A stretch of DNA of 64,000 bases from JBBIIC01 sp037446725 (GCA_037446725.1 JBBIIC010000008.1:1-64000), one strand, 5' to 3'. Counted from the stretch's first letter, positions 11,860 through 20,584 are shown. Made by a program: numbers and translations. The notes: a model not told the origin generated them from the sequence alone.

Positions 11860-13086
11860 CTAGAAGCGGCGCGTGCGACCGCTCCGGCCGCCGCGACGGT
11901 GCACGCCGCCGCTGAACAGGGTCCGCGGCATGGCCGCGCTCCCCCGGTCGGCCCGGGGCACCACGCGGTCGAGGTACTCGAAGCCCTCAACGTCTCTGAC
12001 CGGCATGGTCTTGCCGACCACGCGCTCGATGTGGCGCAACGGCTCGGTCTCGTCGTGCGAGAGCAGCGTGATGGCGACGCCCTTCTCGCCCGCCCGGGCC
12101 GTGCGCCCTATGCGGTGGACGTAGTCCTCCGGCCGCTCCGGGACGTCGTAGTTGATCACGTGAGTGACCCGTTCCACGTCGATGCCGCGGGCCATAACGT
12201 CCGTCGCGACGAGCAGGGCGTGCTTGCCACCCTTGAAGTCGGCGAGCGTACGCTCGCGCTGCTTCTGCGAGCGGTCCGAGTGGACCGTATCCGCCTCCAC
12301 GCCGCTCGACTGCAGCGCCGCCGTCAGCCGGTCCGCGCGCAGCTTGGTGCGCGTGAACACGATCGCCCGGTACTCGTCGATCTCCTTGAGGAGGGCTACC
12401 AGGAGCTCGGTCTTCTGCGTCGAGTTGACCGGGTAGACGTACTGTTCGATCGCGTCGACCGGCACAGAGGCCGGCGAGACGTCCACGCGCACCGGGTCGT
12501 TGACGGCGTCGCCGATGACGCGGAGCACCTCGTCGGAGAGCGTGGCCGAGAAGAGCATGTTCTGGCGCTCGGCGGGAAGGAGGCGCAGGATGCGGCGCAC
12601 GTCGGGCCAGAACCCCATGTCGAGCATCCGGTCGGCCTCGTCGAGTACGAGTATCTGAACCTCGGAGAGATCGATCTCGCGCTTGTTCTGCAGGTCGAGG
12701 AGCCTGCCCGGAGTCGCCACGAGCAGGTCGACGCCCTTTCTCAGCGGCGTCGTCTGCTTGGCGTAGGGAACGCCCCCGTACACCGCAAGCACCTTGTGGC
12801 CCGTGCGTCCGGCGATGACGAGCGCCTCCTGCTCGATCTGGGTCGCGAGCTCGCGCGTCGGGGTGACGACAAGCGCCCTGACCCGACCCTCCACGGGGAT
12901 GCGCTGCAGGGTCGGCAACAGAAACGCAGCGGTCTTGCCGGTGCCGGTCTGCGCGCAGGCGAGGATGTCATCGCCGGCGAGTGCGACCGGAATCGCCTGC
13001 TCCTGGACGGGAGTGGGCTTCGTGAATCCGAGGGCCGCCACGCCTGCACGGACGTCCTCGGACAGACCGAGTACGGTGAACTCCAT
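11860..13086 (-). CDS. DEAD-box RNA helicase (RhlE/DeaD type)
   Basis: A 408-residue ATP-dependent RNA helicase. Motifs in order: Q-motif (FTKPTPVQEQAIP), Walker A AQTGTGKT (45-52), PTREL, the DEAD box (VLDEADRMLDMGFWPD), SAT, then in the second RecA-like domain ARGIDVERVTHVINYDVP and HRIGRTARAG. The tail is Gly/Arg-rich, as in RhlE-type proteins that bind RNA loosely. The ATG at 13086 is chosen for the GGAG 5-9 nt upstream; the frame is open for 9 more codons. It likely shares a transcript with the glycosylase downstream. Confidence 0.94.
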   Translation of the reverse strand: MEFTVLGLSEDVRAGVAALGFTKPTPVQEQAIPVALAGDDILACAQTGTGKTAAFLLPTLQRIPVEGRVRALVVTPTRELATQIEQEALVIAGRTGHKVLAVYGGVPYAKQTTPLRKGVDLLVATPGRLLDLQNKREIDLSEVQILVLDEADRMLDMGFWPDVRRILRLLPAERQNMLFSATLSDEVLRVIGDAVNDPVRVDVSPASVPVDAIEQYVYPVNSTQKTELLVALLKEIDEYRAIVFTRTKLRADRLTAALQSSGVEADTVHSDRSQKQRERTLADFKGGKHALLVATDVMARGIDVERVTHVINYDVPERPEDYVHRIGRTARAGEKGVAITLLSHDETEPLRHIERVVGKTMPVRDVEGFEYLDRVVPRADRGSAAMPRTLFSGGVHRRGGRSGRTRRF

Positions 13087-13224
13087 CTGTCTCCTCGACG
13101 TGTGACGCTGCACCCGTGCCGTTCGGCCGGGTCATCCGCCGGGCGGACGCTCGCGCGGTCCACCCGTACAGATGATACACGCCGGGGCAAGGAATCCCCG
13201 CTTGCGGTGGCGGAACGCGCCCGC

Positions 13225-13437
13225 TCAGGGCGATTTGATGTAGTAGCGGCAGTGTCGGGACTGCGGGCACTCGGCAGGGATGTCCGCATACGGGTGGAAC
13301 CAGCAGTAGCCCTCGACGAAGCAGGTGCAGCGCACGCGCTTGTCCTCCTGCTTGATCATGATGTCGTGGAGGTCCTCGTCGTGCATGACCTCACGCCACC
13401 ACGTGCACTTACCGCTGACCGGTGCGAACGGGTCCAT
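13225..13437 (-). CDS. small Cys-rich protein of unknown function
   Basis: A 70-residue protein that I do not recognise. It holds six Cys in GKCTWW, RCTCFVEGYC, AECPQ and RHCRYY, and many aromatic residues, which suggests a small metal-binding or disulfide-rich fold. No signal peptide is seen, so zinc or Fe-S binding in the cytoplasm is more likely. The ATG at 13437 has AAAGGG upstream; a longer in-frame start exists at 13491. It sits between tRNA-Leu and the helicase, all on the minus strand. Confidence 0.6.
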   Translation of the reverse strand: MDPFAPVSGKCTWWREVMHDEDLHDIMIKQEDKRVRCTCFVEGYCWFHPYADIPAECPQSRHCRYYIKSP

Positions 13438-13536
13438 GTGTGCCCTTTCACCGCAACCCTCGTGAGTATGTACCCGCTGCCCCCCTCGCAATCTCTCGGC
13501 TGCGTTCGAGCGTCGCTTGAGCGGCCGGGAAACGGC

Positions 13537-13561
13537 GAAGCCCCGGGATGCCCGGGGCTTC
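13537..13561 (-). terminator. terminator after tRNA-Leu
   Basis: An 11-bp GC-rich stem (13537-13547 with 13551-13561, loop ATG/CAT) lies 13 nt past the 3' end of tRNA-Leu in its direction of transcription. The following minus-strand bases include a short TTTC. It is a good intrinsic terminator candidate. Confidence 0.7.
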
Positions 13562-13573
13562 GTGCGATCTCGA

Positions 13574-13659
13574 TGGTGCGGGTGAAAGGAGTTGAACCTT
13601 CACGGGCCTAAGCCCACATGGACCTGAACCATGCGCGTCTGCCATTCCGCCACACCCGC
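13574..13659 (-). tRNA. tRNA-Leu (CAG), CCA encoded
   Basis: Read on the minus strand the 86-nt gene folds as a class II cloverleaf. The acceptor pair is GCGGGTG with CACCCGC, the discriminator is A, and the 3' CCA is encoded (13576-13574). The anticodon loop TTCAGGT gives anticodon CAG, reading CUG codons. The long variable arm (TGTGGGCTTAGGCCCGT) is typical of tRNA-Leu and the T-loop GGTTCAACTCC is standard. It has its own promoter upstream and a terminator downstream. Confidence 0.96.
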
Positions 13660-13674
13660 GTGTTGCGAAAGTGA

Positions 13675-13703
13675 ATGGTAGCACCGCAGGTGGAAGGCGT
13701 AAA
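13675..13703 (-). promoter_or_regulatory. promoter of tRNA-Leu
   Basis: On the minus strand TTTACG (13703-13698) and TACCAT (13680-13675) are separated by exactly 17 nt. This fits a housekeeping sigma promoter that would start about 8-10 nt upstream of the tRNA 5' end at 13659. Confidence 0.6.
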
Positions 13704-13798
13704 GGAGCGAACGAGGGGACGAAGGGGACGACGTCCAGTCCCTGTCCGGCGCGCGCCGGCTGGATCGACGCCGTGATAGACTCGTATTGGAATGTTTA

Positions 13799-13820
13799 GA
13801 ACTACCTGAACGTTGGGAAC
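13799..13820 (+). repeat. three GAAC direct repeats at 9-bp spacing, possible operator
   Basis: GAAC occurs at 13799-13802, 13808-13811 and 13817-13820, each exactly 9 bp after the last, 30 nt before the start of the MarR-type regulator. A possible -10 (TAGACT, 13777-13782) lies just upstream, so the repeats would fall in the early transcribed leader, a usual place for an autoregulatory operator. The motif is short and could be coincidental. Confidence 0.35.
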
Positions 13821-13850
13821 ACAAGAGGCAATACCTACTCGGGAGGCGCC

Positions 13851-14321
13851 ATGCGGGAACGCGATGATCACCGGAAACACCGGGCCGCGCTGCTCGACAG
13901 GCTCGCGGGGGTACTCGAGCAGGTCGGGTTCCCCCACGGCATCGCCAAGGTCTACGCGGCGCTGACGCTCGCCGAGGGGGAGGGCCTGTCGACCGGCGAG
14001 CTCATCGACGAGCTCGGCATCAGTAAGGCCGCGGTGAGCAACGCGATGCAGTTCCTCATCGGTACCAATCTCGTCGAGAGGTACCGGGTGCGCGGCTCGC
14101 GCGAAGCGCACTACCGGATCCTGAAGGGGAGGTGGGGCGACATCCTCGCAAGGAAGTTCGCGGCGACGTCCCGCATCCGCTCAGCAGTCGAGGAAGCGAT
14201 GGTTTCGATCGACTCCCCCGCCGCCAGCGAGCGACTCGAGGAGATGCGCGACGTCTACGCGTTCTTCGAAACAGAGTTCGAGAACGTCATGCAGCGCTTC
14301 AACGAAAGGACGGGACGATGA
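13851..14321 (+). CDS. MarR/GbsR-like winged-helix transcriptional regulator
   Basis: A 156-residue regulator. A winged helix-turn-helix (about 25-85) shows LSTGELIDELGISKAAVSNAMQFLIGTNLVERYRVRGSR split over the recognition helix and wing. A helical C-terminus likely dimerises. It is the first gene of a four-gene operon with ABC-2 export genes: its TGA overlaps the next ATG (ATGA). Such regulators usually repress their exporter until a drug or metabolite binds. GGGAGG lies 5-6 nt before the ATG. Confidence 0.85.
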   Translation: MRERDDHRKHRAALLDRLAGVLEQVGFPHGIAKVYAALTLAEGEGLSTGELIDELGISKAAVSNAMQFLIGTNLVERYRVRGSREAHYRILKGRWGDILARKFAATSRIRSAVEEAMVSIDSPAASERLEEMRDVYAFFETEFENVMQRFNERTGR

Positions 14322-15181
14322 CAACACCCGCTATCAAGGTCGAGAACCTTTGTTTCTCGTACGGTGACATCGAGGCGGTCAAGAACGTCAGCTTCGAGGT
14401 CATGCCCGGCGAGATCCTCGGCTTCCTCGGACCGAACGGAGCCGGCAAGTCCACCACGATCAAGGTGCTCACCGGCCAGATGCCGCCAAAGAGCGGGCGC
14501 GCCGAGATCCTCGGCAAGGAGACCGGCCGGGACGACCCGGAGGTTCAGGCGCAGATCGGCGTGTGCTTCGAGGAGAAGAACCTCTACCTCAACATGACCG
14601 CGCTTGAGAACCTCGACTTCTACGCGTCGCTGTTCGGCATAAAGGACGCCGACTCAATGGAGGTGCTGCGCCGCGTAGGGCTCGCCGACCGTGCGAAGGA
14701 CCGCGTGCACAGCTTCTCGAAGGGCATGCGCCAGCGCATGATGATCTCCCGCGCCTTCATCAACAAACCCAAGGTGCTCTTCCTCGACGAGCCGACCGAC
14801 GGGCTCGATCCCGTGACGTCGGCCGCCATACGCAAGACCATCAAAGAAGAGGCCGAGCGCGGCGCCGCAGTCCTGCTCACGACGCACGACATGTTCGAAG
14901 CCGACGAGCTGTCCAACCGAATCGCATTCATCAACGAGGGCCAGATCGTCGCGCTCGACACCGCCGAGAACCTCAAGCTCAAGTACGGCACCCGCTCGGT
15001 GCGCGTGCGCTTGCGCGACGGAGAGGGCGTGCGTGAGGAGCACATCCAACTCGACGCAGACGGTACCTCCTCGCGCCTGGCCGAACTCGCGGCATCTCCC
15101 GACCTGATGACCATCCACACCGAGGAGGCCACGCTCGAGGCGATCTTCATCGAGCTGACCGGCAGGGGGCTGGAAGGATGA
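14318..15181 (+). CDS. ABC-2 exporter ATP-binding protein
   Basis: A 287-residue ATPase of the DrrA/NatA/CcmA group. Walker A GPNGAGKST, the signature FSKGMRQRM, Walker B VLFLDEPTDGLD and the switch His in TTHDMFEADEL are all present. The C-terminal 60 residues after the ATPase core are typical of drug and lipid exporters. It is translationally coupled by ATGA overlaps to the MarR regulator before it and the permease after it. Confidence 0.93.
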   Translation: MTTPAIKVENLCFSYGDIEAVKNVSFEVMPGEILGFLGPNGAGKSTTIKVLTGQMPPKSGRAEILGKETGRDDPEVQAQIGVCFEEKNLYLNMTALENLDFYASLFGIKDADSMEVLRRVGLADRAKDRVHSFSKGMRQRMMISRAFINKPKVLFLDEPTDGLDPVTSAAIRKTIKEEAERGAAVLLTTHDMFEADELSNRIAFINEGQIVALDTAENLKLKYGTRSVRVRLRDGEGVREEHIQLDADGTSSRLAELAASPDLMTIHTEEATLEAIFIELTGRGLEG

Positions 15182-16425
15182 GCCGTCCCGTCTCGCGTCC
15201 CGCGATCGTGGGCGCGCTTCTTAGGAAGGAGCTGCGGGCCTACTCGCGCGACACCATATACCTGCTGCTCACGCTCGTCGTGCTGGTTGCGATCCCGATC
15301 GCGTTCATCTTCCTGCCCGACTCGGTGGACGAGACGCTCACCCTCGGCGTCGCTCCGCCCGTGAGCGACCTCGTCGAGGACGCCACGGAGACGTTCCGAG
15401 AGATGGGCGCCACGGACGAGCAGCTCGCCGAGCTCCGGAACGCGGACTTCACCGAGGAACAGGAAGGCCTGCTGCTTGTCGAGTTCGAGACCGAAGACGA
15501 GCTGCGCCGGGTGATCGCCGGTGAGCTCGAGGCGTGGCGCGCCGATGACGGTGCGCTCGTGCTGCGGGACACCGAAGCCGGCGACGAGAAGCCGAACGAC
15601 GCGGAGCGGCTTTCCGTGGGCATCGGTATCGCGTTCCCGCCGACGTTCATCAGCGACGTCTCTACCGGCCGAGAGGCCGTGACCGTGACCGTCTACTCGG
15701 ACGCCGACGTGCCCGAGGAGATCCAGGGAGCCATGGAGAGCTTCGTGCGTGAGGCCGCCTACCAGCTCGCCGGGCAAAGACTGCCGGTGACCCTCCCCGA
15801 GGAGGACTTCGTAGTCCTCGGGGAGGACCGCATGGGTGACCAGGTCGCCCTGCAGGACAGGTTCCGGCCACTCGTACTCTTCATGGTTCTGCTCATGGAG
15901 ACGTTCTCGATGGCCTCGCTCGTGTCCACCGAAGTGCTCCAGCGCACGGTGACCGCGGTGCTCGTCACGCCCGCGCGCATCGGTGACTTCCTGTTCGCGA
16001 AGACCGCGTTCGGGACGGCGATGTCGCTCGGCCAGGCGCTGTTCGTGCTGCTGATCATCGGCGGGCTCACCGCCCAGAACTGGTCGCTCGTGCTGACCGT
16101 CCTGGTCATGGCTTCGATCATGTTCACCGGCATCGCACTGTTCGTCGGAGCCTCCGGCAAGGACTTCATGGGGCAGCTGTTCTACACGATGCTCTTCACG
16201 ATCCCGCTCCTGATCCCGACGTTCGCCGTGCTCTTCCCGGGTACGGCGGCCGTTTGGGTGCGGGTGCTGCCGAGCTACCCGATCATCGATACGCTCTACG
16301 CTGCGATGACATACGGCACGACCTGGGCCGACGCGGCCGGATCGCTCGCGTACGCAGCGGCCTGGCTCGTCGTGCTCTACGGGGCGGGCCTCATCGCTTT
16401 GAGGCGAAAGGTGGCGTCGCTATGA
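15178..16425 (+). CDS. ABC-2 type permease, subunit 1
   Basis: A 415-residue membrane protein. One N-terminal helix (about 22-42) is followed by an acidic extracytoplasmic domain of about 190 residues, then about six helices (from about residue 225). This is the NatB/ABC-2 layout. It should pair with the second permease (16422-17486) as a heterodimer served by the upstream ATPase. The substrate is unknown; Na+, drugs and lipids are all exported by relatives. Confidence 0.88.
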   Translation: MSRPVSRPAIVGALLRKELRAYSRDTIYLLLTLVVLVAIPIAFIFLPDSVDETLTLGVAPPVSDLVEDATETFREMGATDEQLAELRNADFTEEQEGLLLVEFETEDELRRVIAGELEAWRADDGALVLRDTEAGDEKPNDAERLSVGIGIAFPPTFISDVSTGREAVTVTVYSDADVPEEIQGAMESFVREAAYQLAGQRLPVTLPEEDFVVLGEDRMGDQVALQDRFRPLVLFMVLLMETFSMASLVSTEVLQRTVTAVLVTPARIGDFLFAKTAFGTAMSLGQALFVLLIIGGLTAQNWSLVLTVLVMASIMFTGIALFVGASGKDFMGQLFYTMLFTIPLLIPTFAVLFPGTAAVWVRVLPSYPIIDTLYAAMTYGTTWADAAGSLAYAAAWLVVLYGAGLIALRRKVASL

Positions 16426-17486
16426 GCCTGTCACGCTACGCGAAGATACTGCGCAAGGACCTCGCGCTCGGGCCGCGCTCCTCGATTTTCCTCTGGATGA
16501 TCGTGCTGCCGTTCGCGCTCACGCTCATCTTGCAGGTCGCCTTCGGCTCGCTGTTCAACCCCAAGCCGCGACTCGGCATCGTCGACGAGGGCATCTCTGA
16601 GATCACCGCACAGGTCGAGCAGATAGACGGCATCGACCTCACGCTGCTCGATGACGCCGACGAGCTGAGGAGTCTCGTCGAGGCGAACGACCTGGACGCC
16701 GGACTCGTGCTTCAAGCCGACTTCGACGAGGCGGTGCGCGCAGGCGAACAGCCCGAGCTGCAGTTCTACATCAGTGGGGAGAGCTACGCCTCGAACCGGA
16801 TCGTTCTCACGGTCACCACGCTCGACCTCGTGCGAGAGATCGAGGGCAGCGAGGCACCGGTGACCGTCGAGGTCGAGAGCTTCGGCTCGGCGGGTCTGCC
16901 GATATCGGTGCGGCTCGTGCCCGTTATCGTCTTTTACGCACTCACCATGGCCGGCATCTTCGTTCCCGGCTCCAACCTCGTGGAGGAGAAGGAGCAGGGC
17001 ACGCTCATGGCGCTGCTCGTGACCCCCGTCAAGATCGGCGAGGTGCTCGCGGCGAAGTGGAGTCTGGGCGTGATACTGGCGAGCGTGATGGCCACCGCAA
17101 CGCTGCTGCTCAACCAGGCGCTCGGCGCGAACTGGCTCGACACGCTCGTGGTCGTGCTCGTCGCCGGAATGCTCTCGTCGATGATCGGGTTGCTCATCGG
17201 GACCTTCGCGAAGGACTCCGCGATCATGTTCGGCATCGTGAAGGGGCTCGGCATCTTCCTGTTCGCACCGACGCTCTTCTACATCTTCCCCGAGTGGCCG
17301 CAGTGGATCGCTAAGCTCTTCCCGCTCTACTGGGTCCTCGAACCGATCTGGACGGTCGCGATCATGGGTGGCTCGCTCGGCGAGGTCTGGGTCGAGCTTG
17401 TCGTCGCCGTCGGCATCACCATCGCTCTCGTGCCGGTGGTAGGGATGGTCGCGCGCCGGGTGCAGGCGCAGATGGCGGCCCGCTAG
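16422..17486 (+). CDS. ABC-2 type permease, subunit 2
   Basis: A 354-residue permease related in layout to its neighbour: an N-terminal helix (about 22-42), an extracytoplasmic domain of about 130 residues and six C-terminal helices beginning with LVPVIVFYALTMAGIFVPGS. The segment EEKEQGTLMALLVTPVKIGEVLAAK is the typical ABC-2 coupling region. The ATG lies in an ATGA overlap with the first permease. The frame is open upstream but that part is a shadow of the previous gene. Confidence 0.9.
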   Translation: MSLSRYAKILRKDLALGPRSSIFLWMIVLPFALTLILQVAFGSLFNPKPRLGIVDEGISEITAQVEQIDGIDLTLLDDADELRSLVEANDLDAGLVLQADFDEAVRAGEQPELQFYISGESYASNRIVLTVTTLDLVREIEGSEAPVTVEVESFGSAGLPISVRLVPVIVFYALTMAGIFVPGSNLVEEKEQGTLMALLVTPVKIGEVLAAKWSLGVILASVMATATLLLNQALGANWLDTLVVVLVAGMLSSMIGLLIGTFAKDSAIMFGIVKGLGIFLFAPTLFYIFPEWPQWIAKLFPLYWVLEPIWTVAIMGGSLGEVWVELVVAVGITIALVPVVGMVARRVQAQMAAR

Positions 17487-17567
17487 ACCACGGCGCCCCC
17501 TCGCGCCCCCGTCCGGGCTTGTGCCGGGCGGGATGCTGCGTTGCTGCGATGCGACGCCGGCCAGCGC

Positions 17568-17573
17568 TACAAT
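17568..17573 (+). promoter_or_regulatory. candidate -10 element for the kinase operon
   Basis: TACAAT lies 30 nt before the GTG start of the kinase gene and would begin transcription near 17580. No convincing -35 is seen at 17 bp. The position argues that the in-frame TTG at 17541, which is upstream of it, is not the start. Confidence 0.4.
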
Positions 17574-17603
17574 GGGCGCGACCGCCGCGCGTCGGGGGAG
17601 GCC

Positions 17604-19328
17604 GTGGAGCACCCGCTCATCCTGGACAGGTACCGCCCGCTCGAGACGCTCGGTGAGGGCGGCTACGCCACCGTCGTCCTCGCGTACGACACGCGCATGC
17701 AGCGCCGCGTCGCCATCAAGCGACTCCCCTTCCCGCCGGACCGCTCGGGGCGTCCCGCCGCGCCCGCGGGACTTGCCGAGGCGCGCACGGCAGCACTCCT
17801 GAACCATCCGAATATCGTCACGGTGCACGAGTGGGACACCGACGCCGACGAGGCCTTCATCATCATGGAGCACGTCGACGGTGCGACCGTGGCGGACCTG
17901 ATGCGTGTCTCGGAAGGACCGCTCACCCTTGACGAGGTCGCCGCCGTCGTCGAAGGCGTGGCCGAAGCGCTCGAGTTCGCCCACGACAACGGCGTGCTTC
18001 ACCTCGACATCAAGCCGGAGAACGTACTTGTCACGCGCAAGGGCCGGGTCAAGGTCGCCGACTTCGGTATCGCGGCACTCTCCTCCGCGGCCGGCCACGG
18101 CCACGGAGCCGGCGGGACACCCGGCTACATGCCCCTCGAGCAGATGCGCGGCGAGGTACTCGACGACCGTACGGACGTCTGGGCCTTCGGACTGCTCGCC
18201 TACGAGATGCTCACCGACGCAAACCCCTTCTACTCCGAGACCTGGGAGGGAGCACTCTTCAAGGCCGAGGTCGCCGAGTGCCCCGCCCCGTCCGAGTTCG
18301 TCCCCGACCTGCCCGAGCCCCTCGACGACGTCCTGCTCACCGCACTCGCGTCCGACCCCGACGAGCGCTTCGCGGGCGTGCGCTCGCTCGCGAACCATCT
18401 GCTCGAGAACCTCGGCGACGTCAAGGAGGGCAGGCGCTCGCTTGCCGAACTCGTCACGGAGTCGTGCGGCGAGGAGCCCTGCGACGAGGCGGGCGCGGAG
18501 GGAGTGGGCCTATGGGACCGCCTCGCCCCGTGGAGCCGGGTCGCAGCCGGCGTCGCGAGTGCCGCTGTGGCCGGGTGGCTCGCGTGGGCAGGGCTCTCAC
18601 CCTTTGCGCCAGGCTCGATCGCGCTCGCCGCTGCAGTCGCACTCGTCGCGCTCGCCGGGGCCCTTGCACCGGGCCTCGGGCTCGGTCTCGGCACCGCGCT
18701 GCTCGGCATCGGCATCGCCGGACAGGGAGCGATAGGCGCCGCGGCGGTCCTGCTCGTGCTGTCGCTACCCGTGTGGTGGCTCTTCGGCAGGCGCGGCGCC
18801 GGCTGGCTCAGCGTGTGGGCGGGCCCGGCCCTTGGCGTCGCGGCCCTGGGCCCTGCCTCGCCGCTCCTGGCCGGGTTCGTGCTGCCACCGCTCGCGGCTG
18901 CGAGCCTCTCAGCGCTCGGCGCGCTCGTGACGATGGGAGCGTCAGCCGCCTCAGGGGCCGCGGCGCCCTTCGCGTTCGTCGCGCCCGGCTTCCTCGCAGA
19001 CCCGTGGGGGGCGGCCGGCGGTTCGTTCGCGTTCGAAACGCTCGCGGGCACTGCATCGCCGGTGGCGGTCATGCTCGGCTGGGCAGCGGCAGGAGCGGTC
19101 ATGTCGGTGTGCTGCCGCTCCGCGTCCCGGTTGATGGCACTCGCCGGGACCGCACTCGGCGCGCTCGTGCTGATCGGCGGCTATCTGCTCGCCGACGTTC
19201 TGGCCGCGCGGGTCAACGCCTCGGTGACATGGGCGGGCCAGCCCTTGCTTCTGAGCGTCGCAGCCTCCTCTATACTGATGGTGCTGGTCGCGGCGGCAGG
19301 GCCGCCCACCAGGGCCGAGGAGGAATAG
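17604..19328 (+). CDS. Ser/Thr protein kinase with polytopic membrane C-terminus
   Basis: A 574-residue Hanks-type kinase. The kinase domain (about 8-270) has the glycine loop GEGGYA, VAIKRL with the ATP-binding Lys, a catalytic loop HLDIKPENVL (HLD in place of HRD, so a non-RD kinase), and DFGIA. From about residue 305 onward there are some ten hydrophobic segments rich in Ala, Gly and Leu, and no PASTA domain. This resembles membrane-embedded kinases whose sensor is the transmembrane region. It leads the fhaA-to-pknB operon. The GTG at 17604 follows a GGGGGAGG run with short spacing, so the exact start is uncertain. Confidence 0.87.
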   Translation: MEHPLILDRYRPLETLGEGGYATVVLAYDTRMQRRVAIKRLPFPPDRSGRPAAPAGLAEARTAALLNHPNIVTVHEWDTDADEAFIIMEHVDGATVADLMRVSEGPLTLDEVAAVVEGVAEALEFAHDNGVLHLDIKPENVLVTRKGRVKVADFGIAALSSAAGHGHGAGGTPGYMPLEQMRGEVLDDRTDVWAFGLLAYEMLTDANPFYSETWEGALFKAEVAECPAPSEFVPDLPEPLDDVLLTALASDPDERFAGVRSLANHLLENLGDVKEGRRSLAELVTESCGEEPCDEAGAEGVGLWDRLAPWSRVAAGVASAAVAGWLAWAGLSPFAPGSIALAAAVALVALAGALAPGLGLGLGTALLGIGIAGQGAIGAAAVLLVLSLPVWWLFGRRGAGWLSVWAGPALGVAALGPASPLLAGFVLPPLAAASLSALGALVTMGASAASGAAAPFAFVAPGFLADPWGAAGGSFAFETLAGTASPVAVMLGWAAAGAVMSVCCRSASRLMALAGTALGALVLIGGYLLADVLAARVNASVTWAGQPLLLSVAASSILMVLVAAAGPPTRAEEE

Positions 19329-19353
19329 CCTGCTCGGGCAGACAGGGGCCTGC

Positions 19354-20157
19354 ATGAGCATCCTCTCCGATTTCGAAGACCGCGTCGCCTCGGCTGTCGA
19401 AGGCCTGTTCGCCGGCGCGTTCCGCTCACCCGTGCAGCCCGCCGAGATCGCCAAGGCTCTCGGCAAGGCCATGGACGACCGGAAAGCGGTGGGGATCGGC
19501 AAGGTCTACGTCCCTCACGCGTACACCGTCGCGCTCTCGGCCGCCGACAACGACGGCATCGGGAGCTTCCGCTCCACACTCGCGGGCGAGCTCTCGACCT
19601 ACCTGACCGGGCACGCCGCCGAGCGGGGCTACACGCTCACCGCCCGGCCGGCCATCACCTTCACCGTCCACGACGACCTGCGCCTCGGACGCTTCCGGGT
19701 CGCCGCGACCGAGGGGCCGCCCGATGTCGAGGAGCTTGACGAGCGCGGCGCGTCCGAGCCGGTCGCTTACGCACCCCACACGGCACCGCGCGCGGCCGGA
19801 GCGGCATCCCCGCCAGCCCCGCCCCTGAAGCCGAGAACGCAGCCGCCCCCTCAAGCCGACGCGATGAGGGGGATCTCGACCGTGACCGTGCGCGGTGCCG
19901 AGCACGACGTCGTGCTCGACGGCGAGCGGGTCTGCGTGGGCCGTCTCGCGTCGTGCGGCATCAAGCTCGCCGACGCGAATGCCTCGCGAGAGCACGCGGC
20001 GTTCGTGCGCGAGGGTGCCGGATGGGCGATCGAGGACCTCGACTCGACCAACGGAACCTACCTCAACGGCGAGCGCGTCGCCTTCGAGCGGCTGCGCGAC
20101 GGCGACGTGATTTCGGTCGGCGCGAGCGAGCTCGTCTACCACGAACCGAAGGGCTAG
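19354..20157 (+). CDS. fhaA: DUF3662 and FHA-domain protein FhaA
   Basis: FhaA, 267 residues. The N-terminal DUF3662 domain (about 1-115) starts SILSDFEDRVASAVEGLFAGAF. A Pro/Ala-rich linker follows, and a C-terminal FHA domain (about 175-262) contains GRLASCGIKLADANASREHA and DLDSTNGTYLNGE, the phosphothreonine-binding loops. In mycobacteria FhaA binds phosphorylated MviN and helps control peptidoglycan synthesis. Gene order here matches that operon. Confidence 0.93.
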   Translation: MSILSDFEDRVASAVEGLFAGAFRSPVQPAEIAKALGKAMDDRKAVGIGKVYVPHAYTVALSAADNDGIGSFRSTLAGELSTYLTGHAAERGYTLTARPAITFTVHDDLRLGRFRVAATEGPPDVEELDERGASEPVAYAPHTAPRAAGAASPPAPPLKPRTQPPPQADAMRGISTVTVRGAEHDVVLDGERVCVGRLASCGIKLADANASREHAAFVREGAGWAIEDLDSTNGTYLNGERVAFERLRDGDVISVGASELVYHEPKG

Positions 20158-20161
20158 CGCG

Positions 20162-20584
20162 ATGGTCGACATCGTCCTTCTCGTCGGGAAGCTTGTGTTG
20201 CTCACGCTGCTCTATCTCTTCCTGTTCGCGGCGGTGCGCGCAGGCCTCGGCTATGTGAGGGCCGCGGGCCCCGCGGCGGCAGGTGCACGCCTCGCACTCG
20301 CCGTGGTCGAAGGGCCGCGCGAGCTCAAGGGGGTGAGCGTGCCGGTGGCGGGCCCGATCGTCATAGGGCGCTCGCCCGGAGCCGATATCGTCATCGCCGA
20401 TGATTTCGTCTCGTCGAACCATGCCCGGGTCACGCCCGCCCCGGAAGGCACGGCGGTCATAGAAGATCTTGATTCGACAAACGGCACGCTCGTCAACGGC
20501 TCGCGGATCACCCGCCCCGTCGCACTAGCCGCCGGCGACCACGTCGACCTCGGCGCGGTCCGGCTCAAGGTCGTGCGCGCGTGA
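20162..20584 (+). CDS. fhaB: membrane-anchored FHA-domain protein FhaB
   Basis: FhaB/FipA-like, 140 residues. One N-terminal membrane helix (about 5-28) is followed by a cytoplasmic FHA domain with GRSPGADIVIADDFVSSNHA and DLDSTNGTLVNGSRI. Mycobacterial FhaB is phosphorylated by the operon kinase and links FtsZ with FtsQ. Its TGA overlaps the GTG of pstP by 4 nt. Confidence 0.93.
   Translation: MVDIVLLVGKLVLLTLLYLFLFAAVRAGLGYVRAAGPAAAGARLALAVVEGPRELKGVSVPVAGPIVIGRSPGADIVIADDFVSSNHARVTPAPEGTAVIEDLDSTNGTLVNGSRITRPVALAAGDHVDLGAVRLKVVRA

Noticed and set aside
13537..13561. Hairpin considered as a repeat-element end
   Set aside because: Its position just after tRNA-Leu is explained by termination.
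16431..18398. A 655-codon minus-strand frame across permease and kinase genes
   Set aside because: It spans two convincing plus-strand genes and has shadow-type composition.
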